A DNA stretch of 64,000 nucleotides. It comes from Pedococcus sp. 5OH_020 (GTDB lineage: Bacteria; Actinomycetota; Actinomycetes; Actinomycetales; Dermatophilaceae). The position numbers were made by a program, and so were the translations under genes. This document shows positions 58,487-64,000 of the stretch, in pieces. Under the pieces are notes generated by a model. It made no database searches, had not been told where the DNA came from, and saw only the letters and a program-made list of their open reading frames with translations. Location of the stretch: NCBI RefSeq assembly GCF_027812955.1, contig NZ_JAPYZV010000007.1, positions 62,001 through 126,000 of the forward strand. Reading direction: 5' to 3'. The first letter of the stretch is position 1. Every line of letters begins with the position of its first letter.

Positions 58487-59957
58487 CGGATACTCCTTGG
58501 GTGTGTGAACCGCCATGCAGGCCGGTCCAGTGCGGGTGGGAAGCGGCGGCAAGGGCTGCCCGGACCCCGTAGGTCTCGAGATGCACGAGGGTGGCTTGGA
58601 GCTCGGCTGCCCAGGCCTCGCTCTGGCCGAGGCCCCCGAACAGAGCACCGTGGCGAAGTAGCGGTCGCACATCGTTCGGGTGGTGCCGGACCAGGGCCTG
58701 CAGCATGTCGGCACCCGGGTCCTGCCCGGCCCTGGCAGCGCCTTCCCTGCGCAGGGTGGCAATCCACGCAGCAACCACGAGGGTGAGCCGGCGCCGCGGT
58801 GCAGACGCCCGCACCGCGGCCTCGACGGACGGCAGGACGTATGCGGGGATCCGCACCGACCCCCGAGCGCAGAGTCGCGTCAGAGGGTCGGCGAGCGCGG
58901 TGCTCGCCAGCCGGCGGACGACCTGGTCCTGGTAGTGACACACGTTGAGGCCTGCAGGGGTCGACACTCGAGGTGCGACCTCCTCTCGCATCATCGTGCG
59001 GACGAAGCCGGCAAGTGCGGGGTCGCGCATGGCCTCTGCCGTCGTGCTGAGGCCGGCGGCCGTACCGAGGTAACCCAGGGCGCAGTGGCTGGCGTTGAGC
59101 AGCCGCGACTTGACCTCTCGGTAGGGGGCCGCGTCGGCGACGAACTGCACGCCGACTGCGTCGAGCGGGGGCCGCGTGTTGCAGAACCTGTCTTCGACGA
59201 CCCACTGGCTGAAAGACTCCGTCACGACTGCGCACTCGTCTCGGAGGCCAAGCCGTGCCGCCACCTCGTCGCGAAGCTCCGCACCGAGGGGCGGAGTGAT
59301 CCGGTCCACCATGCTGTTCGGAAAGGCGACGTGGGCGTCGATCCAGCGCGCCAGCCCGCGATCGACCAGCTCGGCCGCCGCGAGGACCTGCCGTCGCGCA
59401 GCGTTGCCGTTCTCGGGCACGTTGTCGCACGACATCACGGTGAACGGGGGCGTGCCATCTGCGTGCCGTCGTTGCAGCGCTGCCGCAAGGTAGCCGAAGA
59501 CCCCGTCGCCGAGCTCTCGTGGGGACTGCGTCTGGTACGTCGGGGCCGTCACCGTGAGAGACACCAGCTTGGTTCCCGGATGCGTCAGCGCCTCCAGCAG
59601 CAGCCGCTCCTGCCGCGGGCCGAAGAGGCACCGCTTCAGGCTGCCGACCACCCGCAGGCGCGCGTCCGTGTCGCCGCGTTCGAATACCGTGTGAAGGCCG
59701 TCCTGGTTGCTCAGCGCCTGCTTCGTCCCTGCCGTCCGAAGGCTGGCGCCGACGGAGCCCCACGCCGAGGAGACGCCCTCCTCGGCCAGGCGGTCGAAGT
59801 AGGACGCCTGGTGTGACCGGTGGAACCGTCCCAGCCCGAAGTGGACCACCCCGGCGGTGAGATCGCGCGCGTCGTACGTCGGTACGGAGACTCCCCCTCG
59901 CACCATGGGCAGCGTCCGGCGCGTGAGCAGGCACAAGGGTTCGCGGGAAGCCGGCAT
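58470..59957 (-). CDS. Polyol-specific long-chain dehydrogenase (mannitol dehydrogenase family)
   Basis: 495 residues with the two-domain MDH fold: VVHFGLGRFHRSHQASYFDRL (about 36-56) is the NAD-binding GxGxFHR motif, and the catalytic K-x4-N-x2-H is in VKSRLLNASHCALGYLG. Members oxidise mannitol, arabinitol, fructuronate or tagaturonate reversibly. The ATG at 59957 is chosen because GGAGGTG lies 6 nt upstream; the frame could extend to 60074 but the extra residues do not fit the family. First gene of the polyol operon, overlapping the HAD gene by 17 bp. Confidence 0.88.
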   Translation of the reverse strand: MPASREPLCLLTRRTLPMVRGGVSVPTYDARDLTAGVVHFGLGRFHRSHQASYFDRLAEEGVSSAWGSVGASLRTAGTKQALSNQDGLHTVFERGDTDARLRVVGSLKRCLFGPRQERLLLEALTHPGTKLVSLTVTAPTYQTQSPRELGDGVFGYLAAALQRRHADGTPPFTVMSCDNVPENGNAARRQVLAAAELVDRGLARWIDAHVAFPNSMVDRITPPLGAELRDEVAARLGLRDECAVVTESFSQWVVEDRFCNTRPPLDAVGVQFVADAAPYREVKSRLLNASHCALGYLGTAAGLSTTAEAMRDPALAGFVRTMMREEVAPRVSTPAGLNVCHYQDQVVRRLASTALADPLTRLCARGSVRIPAYVLPSVEAAVRASAPRRRLTLVVAAWIATLRREGAARAGQDPGADMLQALVRHHPNDVRPLLRHGALFGGLGQSEAWAAELQATLVHLETYGVRAALAAASHPHWTGLHGGSHTQGVSDAAVS

Positions 59958-60133
59958 GGGCGGCACCTCCAGGATCCGGTGCCACGGTGTGTGGCAGGGG
60001 GTGGGGGCTGCCGACGGTTTGACAACTGGTCCCGCAGGTACCCCGGCCCAAGTCGTGGCAAACGTGATGTTCAACCTCGGACAAGGGCGTGCGGAGGATC
60101 AGGCGCACGGCTGCCCCTCCTGCGCCGCGGCGC

Positions 60134-60139
60134 TAGGTT
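60134..60139 (+). promoter_or_regulatory. -10 hexamer of leaderless GDSL gene
   Basis: TAGGTT, 5 nt, GTG at 60145. The divergent polyol operon starts at 59957, leaving 187 bp between the two. Confidence 0.4.
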
Positions 60140-60144
60140 GGCAC

Positions 60145-60846
60145 GTGTATGCCGCGCTGGGTGACTCGATCTCCATCGACGACTACGCCGGCGGTCCGGG
60201 CCGGGGAGGGGCCAGTCTGCTGGCTTCGAACCGTGATGGGGACTTTCCGGAGTGGTCCGGCAGAGACCTGCGTAGCACCTGGCCCGGGATGCCGCTGCAC
60301 CTGCTTGCCACGGATGGCGCCACGTCCTGGACCGTGCTGCGTGATCAGATCCCGCGCCTTGAGTCCCTCCGGCGTGCCCCTTCTCTCGTTACCCTCACGG
60401 CAGGTGGCAACGACGTGCTGGCGTGCTTCGGCGACACCCGAGCCGCCCTCGATGCGGTGCGGACCGTGACGGCCCGGCTTGCCACGGTTCTGGTGGCGCT
60501 GGCCTCCATCGCCGCTGACGCGGTAGTGGTCGTGGGAACCGTCTACGACCCGAGCGATGGCACCGCAGACGCCGCACGCCTCGGCCTTCCGGCATGGCCG
60601 GACGCGGTGAAGGTGATCGCCGAGCTCAACGCGGAGCTGTGTCACCTCGCCGGTTCCCATGGCGCACGCATTGCCCACGTACACCGCCGGTTCCTGGGCC
60701 ACGGCCTCTCAGCGGGGGACCCTGCGCGTCCCGACGCCCGACCTCGGAGCCGGGACCTGTGGTACTGCAACGTGATCGAGCCGAACGCCTGGGGAGCCAG
60801 CGCCGTGCGCGCCGCGTTCTGGGAGGCGCTCCACCCTGGCGCTTGA
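60145..60846 (+). CDS. SGNH/GDSL hydrolase
   Basis: 233 residues. Block I is VYAALGDSISIDDYAGG (nucleophile serine in GDS, residue 8), block III is TLTAGGNDVLAC (about 85-96, GxND), and block V would be CNVIEPNAWGASAV (about 212-225), where the usual DxxH is not preserved: the histidine position reads asparagine. No signal peptide is seen with the chosen GTG, and upstream codons overlap the divergent promoter. Probably an esterase or deacetylase, possibly with an altered active site. Confidence 0.75.
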   Translation: MYAALGDSISIDDYAGGPGRGGASLLASNRDGDFPEWSGRDLRSTWPGMPLHLLATDGATSWTVLRDQIPRLESLRRAPSLVTLTAGGNDVLACFGDTRAALDAVRTVTARLATVLVALASIAADAVVVVGTVYDPSDGTADAARLGLPAWPDAVKVIAELNAELCHLAGSHGARIAHVHRRFLGHGLSAGDPARPDARPRSRDLWYCNVIEPNAWGASAVRAAFWEALHPGA

Positions 60847-60853
60847 GAACCTG

Positions 60854-61207
60854 TCAGCTTGGCTGCCAAAGCTCGATCCGGTTGCCCTCGGGGTCGGTGA
60901 CCCAGCCGAAACGACCGACGCCCTCCAGGTCCTCAGTCGCCTCGGCCACGTCCGCACCCTTGAGACGCAGCTGCGCCAGCATGGCATCCAGGTCGCGGAC
61001 CCGGAAGTTGAGCATGGTCTGCTGGGCGCGTGAGCCGAAGTAGTCCGTCTCGGAGTCGAAGGTCGCAAAGACCGTCACCCCGGCTTCCTGGCGCCATACG
61101 CCCTGGTCGTCTGCGGTGAGACCGAGGCATTCGCGGTACCAGGCACCCAGTGCCACCGGATCGGCAGCGCGCAGGAAGTATCCGCCGAGTCCGAGCACAT
61201 GTTCCAT
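60854..61207 (-). CDS. Small VOC (glyoxalase/bleomycin resistance-like) protein
   Basis: 117 residues, a single VOC domain: LGLGGYFLRAADPVALGAWYRECLGL (about 4-29) starts it and GRFGWVTDPEGNRIELWQP (about 97-115) ends it with the family's terminal glutamate metal ligand. Members act as dimers in detoxification or as binding proteins. It converges with the GDSL gene across only 7 bp. The ATG at 61207 fits the family; a longer frame to 61264 does not. Confidence 0.85.
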   Translation of the reverse strand: MEHVLGLGGYFLRAADPVALGAWYRECLGLTADDQGVWRQEAGVTVFATFDSETDYFGSRAQQTMLNFRVRDLDAMLAQLRLKGADVAEATEDLEGVGRFGWVTDPEGNRIELWQPS

Positions 61208-61354
61208 GCCACCATCCTGCCGGGCGTGGGCGTCAGAGGCGGCATTTCCGCGGGCCGAGACCATGCCGTTGGCGGCGCGGTAGCGTCAGCCGGGTGGCCG
61301 CGCTGGTTCCACCGCTGCTCCTCGGGGGTGGTCCGGCCGTCTCGGCAAGAGAAC

Positions 61355-62170
61355 CTATGCGCCCAGGGCCAAGGTGGCGTGCTCGTAGCGGCGGAGCTCT
61401 TCCCCGCCTGCGGCGTCGGGGTGGGACTCGAGTCGTTGACTGGTCGTGAACAGCCGGAACAACAGCGCGCGGGCTGCCGCAGCGATGCTCACGCCGAGTC
61501 GGTCGAGCATCGAGGCGTCCGCAGCGTGCCAGCAGAGGGCATCCGCGACGACCACGCCCTCCGCATAGGCGACGGGTCGCCAGTAGGGAGAGACATCGAT
61601 GATGGCCGGGGGCAGCCCAGGGTGGACCAGGACGTTGTGGGTCAGGTCTCCGTGCACGATCTGCGGCTCGCCCAACGGCCGCAACAGGGTCTCCAGCCGT
61701 CGCGCGATGCTCGCGATCTCTGGTGACAGCCTGAGCTCGCGCTCGCCCCACGCGGCTTGGTCGGCCACCGCCCACCAGTCGGTACGGGCTCGTAACAGCT
61801 CGGGACGCGGCAGGTGGGCGATGGCCTGATGAAAGGCCCGCCCGGCCGCGATGACCGTCCCCCAGGCCGCAGCGTCGGACAGGTCCGGTGCGCGGCCCTC
61901 GACCCACCTGGTTGCGGTCCACCCATCGACGCTCCAGGCGTTCGCGCCCGCGGCCACCGGCACGGCGAGGCGGAACCCGGACTGGGTGATGGAGGGAGCC
62001 ACGGCCGCGAGCCACTCGTGAAGAGGGCCACCCCCCGGTTTGAGAACGAGATCGCCGGCGACCCACGAGGTGCCCTGGCCGCCTGCGAGGAGGCGCGGTG
62101 CGTCGTCGACGCCGAAGGCCAGCAGCACGGAGGTCGGCACAGCGGAAGGCGGCACCGTGGAAGGGGTCAC
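61355..62170 (-). CDS. Aminoglycoside phosphotransferase-like kinase (TIGR02569-like)
   Basis: 271 residues. VLLAFGVDDAPRLLAGGQGTSWVAGDLVLKPGG (about 16-48) gives the nucleotide loop and lysine, and IVHGDLTHNVLVHPGLPP followed by IIDVSPYWRP (about 169-196) is the Brenner motif with catalytic Asp and the metal-binding D in IIDVSP. It resembles the actinobacterial TIGR02569 family, whose substrate is unknown, rather than a proven resistance enzyme. The GTG at 62170 is chosen: CACAGT lies 6 nt upstream and the frame upstream is Ser/Pro-rich filler. Confidence 0.8.
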   Translation of the reverse strand: MTPSTVPPSAVPTSVLLAFGVDDAPRLLAGGQGTSWVAGDLVLKPGGGPLHEWLAAVAPSITQSGFRLAVPVAAGANAWSVDGWTATRWVEGRAPDLSDAAAWGTVIAAGRAFHQAIAHLPRPELLRARTDWWAVADQAAWGERELRLSPEIASIARRLETLLRPLGEPQIVHGDLTHNVLVHPGLPPAIIDVSPYWRPVAYAEGVVVADALCWHAADASMLDRLGVSIAAAARALLFRLFTTSQRLESHPDAAGGEELRRYEHATLALGA

Positions 62171-62270
62171 GTGACCACTGTGCCGTAGAGCCGGGGACGG
62201 CACCTGAGCGCCGCTCGTGTGGCGCATGCGTCGGATGGAGGCGGCCTGGCATCCGCTCACCTGCTTGCGG

Positions 62271-63980
62271 CTAATGCGCGGTGGAGTCCTTCTTACGCGG
62301 TCTCCGTAGTGGCGGCATGCCAGGGATGTCGAACGCGGGACGGTGCTCGTGGCCCATGTGTGCGTGCAGGTCGCCCTGCTTCACCGGCCGCGCAGGTTTC
62401 GGCAGCTGCGTCAGGTGCACCCACAACGCGACTGAGGGGATGTTGCAGTCGTCCACCACGCTGAGCATGTACCACCCCGGTGGAGCGAGGTGGGGGTTGT
62501 CGGTGACCTCCACGGTGATGGTGCAGGCGTCTCGGCAGACGATCGGCAGGTCGACCAGTCGCTGGCTGGTGTCGTTGGAGTGAGTGGTGGCCATCGGGCG
62601 CATGAGCTGCGCCCAGCGCAGGGTCATCGCCGAGGGCGTGCTGACCTCCACGAGGCTGCCGTAGAGCCATTCGGTCGGCGCGGCCTCGAGGAGCGGCCGT
62701 GGACCTCGGAAAAGGTATGGCGGGTGGTACAGCTCGAGGCGAAGCTCGTCATCCCCGCGGTCGGGGTTGGAGCCCGCCGTGATCACGCGCCCGTCAGGCA
62801 GGAGCAGGGCGGTGGAGTGGTACAGCCGGGACACCGTCGCCTCCGCCACCGACCGTATGGAGTTCGTGGCCGGGTCGTAGATCTCGGCCAGGTGCACCGC
62901 GTCGGCACGGGTCTCGCCGTGCAGGCCTCCACCGGTGATGAGCACGGTGCGGTCGGGCAGGATGACGGAGTTGCACAGGCCGCGGCCTTCGGCGAGGTCT
63001 GGCCCGGAGGTGAAGGCCGCGCCGGCCCCTCCCGAGGACAGGTCGACCAGGTCGGTATGCCGGGTGGCGGCCGGACTCCCCCCACCGCCGACGACCAGGA
63101 CGCGCTGGTCCTGTGCTGGAGGCAGGAGGACGCTGTTGCCCTGGTCGCGGATGCCCTTGTCCCGTAGGCCGGCCACCGTCTGTTCGGCGCCGGTGAACGG
63201 GTCGATGACACGCCCGTCCAGGGTCGCGTTGCCGAGCTGGCCCCCGGTGTAGAAGAGCGAGCCGTCCTTCAACAGGAGCAGATGCGGATAGAGAGGCAGG
63301 TCGGTGGTCTTGGGCAGAGGGCTCCAGCCGATCGCGGGGTCGAAGACCTCGTTCGCAGCCGCGATGCCGGAGGAGACCACGGCCCGACCGTCCCCGAGGG
63401 TCACCAGGGTGGGGTACCACCGCTGGGCGTCCATGTCGTCCACGCGGATCCACTGGCGCAGCTCGGGAACGAACAGGTAGCTGGCGCGGGACCCGACGAA
63501 GTTGTCGTACTTGTCGGTGCCACCCGCGACCAGGACCTTGCCATCGGCCAGCACCGTCTGGGAGGCACAGAACACGTCGAAGGGGCACCCGGGGTCGTAG
63601 AAGGTGCCCTCCTGGTAGTCCCACACGACGCTCTTGACCAGGTGCGCGTTGAAGTTCGGGACGTTGTTCCCCGAGCCGGCGAAGAACAACACCTGTCCCG
63701 TATGCATCAGCACCGCATGAACGGCGAGCACGTGGGAGTCCACAGGGAGCAGCTCCCAGTAACCGGTCTCGGCGACTTCGCACACGTCGACCGGCAGCGC
63801 CCCAGCCATCCCCGGCATCGTCGCCATCCCGCCCATCAGGGTCGTCCCGCCCATCAGCGTCGTCCCGCCGGTCGCGGCCATCCCAGGCATCGCCGGCATC
63901 GCCGGCATCGCCGGCATCCTCGGCGTTCCCCTCTGTGCCGAGGCAGCCCCCTGGCCAGGGCTGTGGGTGGGCATGCTCAT
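62271..63980 (-). CDS. Galactose-oxidase / glyoxal-oxidase-like copper radical oxidase (5' end may lie outside the window)
   Basis: 569 residues in the window. After a Met/Gly/Pro-rich N terminus (about 20-60), Kelch-type propeller repeats hold every residue expected for the Tyr-Cys copper site: Cys in DVFCASQTVLADGKVLVAGG, Tyr in QRWYPTLVTLGDGR, Tyr-His in RLYHSTALLLPDGRV and His in TTHSNDTSQRLVDLP. The C-terminal DUF1929 immunoglobulin-like domain ends in a His-containing tail (LHAHMGHEHRP). Related to galactose oxidase and Streptomyces GlxA. No signal peptide follows the ATG at 63980; codons upstream stay open to the window edge, so the true start may be further out. Possible extracellular oxidase for glycans or alcohols. 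Confidence 0.85.
   Translation of the reverse strand: MSMPTHSPGQGAASAQRGTPRMPAMPAMPAMPGMAATGGTTLMGGTTLMGGMATMPGMAGALPVDVCEVAETGYWELLPVDSHVLAVHAVLMHTGQVLFFAGSGNNVPNFNAHLVKSVVWDYQEGTFYDPGCPFDVFCASQTVLADGKVLVAGGTDKYDNFVGSRASYLFVPELRQWIRVDDMDAQRWYPTLVTLGDGRAVVSSGIAAANEVFDPAIGWSPLPKTTDLPLYPHLLLLKDGSLFYTGGQLGNATLDGRVIDPFTGAEQTVAGLRDKGIRDQGNSVLLPPAQDQRVLVVGGGGSPAATRHTDLVDLSSGGAGAAFTSGPDLAEGRGLCNSVILPDRTVLITGGGLHGETRADAVHLAEIYDPATNSIRSVAEATVSRLYHSTALLLPDGRVITAGSNPDRGDDELRLELYHPPYLFRGPRPLLEAAPTEWLYGSLVEVSTPSAMTLRWAQLMRPMATTHSNDTSQRLVDLPIVCRDACTITVEVTDNPHLAPPGWYMLSVVDDCNIPSVALWVHLTQLPKPARPVKQGDLHAHMGHEHRPAFDIPGMPPLRRPRKKDSTAH
63828..63863 (-). repeat. 18-bp tandem repeat in the oxidase gene
   Basis: Two copies (63828-63845, 63846-63863) differing at one base encode the repeated TTLMGG segment of the Met-rich N terminus. 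Confidence 0.7.
63888..63914 (-). repeat. 9-bp tandem repeat in the oxidase gene
   Basis: CATCGCCGG three times in a row encodes Met-Pro-Ala repeats (MPAMPAMPAMPGM). Slippage could change copy number; the repeat adds methionines. Confidence 0.7.
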
Positions 63981-64000
63981 CGCGGAGTCGACCGCGTCCG

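Noticed and set aside
61355-62170. Antibiotic (aminoglycoside) resistance gene
   Set aside because: Only the kinase fold and Brenner motif are shared; the sequence fits an actinobacterial family of unknown substrate and the context has no resistance genes.
1-64000. tRNA, rRNA or CRISPR arrays
   Set aside because: No regularly spaced direct repeats of CRISPR type and no cloverleaf-like stretch with a T-loop were noticed in the gaps, including around serS. A tRNAscan/Infernal run would settle this.

Overview
The window is a gene-dense, very GC-rich stretch (about 70% GC by eye) from an actinobacterium. WhiB-type regulation, two mycothiol-dependent DinB-type enzymes, a short-form RecQ, PaaN, an Rv2629-like release-factor homologue and frequent leaderless genes support this. 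The mix would fit Micrococcales (for example Intrasporangiaceae), but that placement is inference. I found no rRNA, tRNA, CRISPR array, prophage or transposase. About 64 genes are called, and coding covers nearly all of the window.

1-15.4 kb is mostly conserved housekeeping: pheA, zwf, a lipid kinase coupled to a double-PAP2 phosphatase, serS, recQ behind a small acidic protein, a baeRF-type protein, an LldD-like oxidase, a HAD phosphatase, a WhiB3/WhiD-like protein divergent from a CarH-like MerR/B12 regulator, a LURP-one protein and a TrmH methyltransferase. 15.4-22.4 kb holds a VOC protein, a response-regulator/flavoprotein fusion overlapping a membrane class III cyclase, purB and an aldo/keto reductase. 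22.4-29.4 kb holds a double-VOC protein, a TPR gene and an LLM-hemerythrin fusion, a LMW phosphatase, galE, and divergent PaaI-like and PaaN genes.

29.4-30.8 kb is the most unusual part. A stand-alone AbiEi/DUF559-like gene is bracketed by two 75-bp nested palindromes in the same orientation. They align without gaps and carry compensatory base changes in their stems. More GTGAG motifs follow. It resembles a palindrome-plus-nuclease unit and is my main candidate for an undescribed element.

30.8-41.3 kb carries a holin-like membrane protein, a HisC-like aminotransferase, an aldo/keto reductase, a lipoprotein, a 2-oxoacid dehydrogenase E1a-E1b-E2 operon without E3, and a MarR-MFS efflux operon with a clear 13-bp inverted-repeat operator. 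41.3-46.4 kb is a CopD-CtaG, nitrilase and thioredoxin-NHL operon followed by a small membrane protein. 46.4-53 kb has an acyl-CoA dehydrogenase, small membrane or secreted proteins, an isochorismatase-like hydrolase and a mycothiol transferase. 53-64 kb is more accessory: an SDR fused in frame to the tail of an MFS transporter opposite an HxlR regulator, an ECF sigma factor with a RibD-like reductase, a polyol dehydrogenase / HAD phosphatase / CDP-glycerol transferase operon, a GDSL hydrolase, a kinase-like protein, and a galactose-oxidase-type copper radical oxidase at the right edge.

Many genes have no Shine-Dalgarno sequence but a TANNNT hexamer 5-7 nt before the start codon. I use this leaderless signature to choose several starts.
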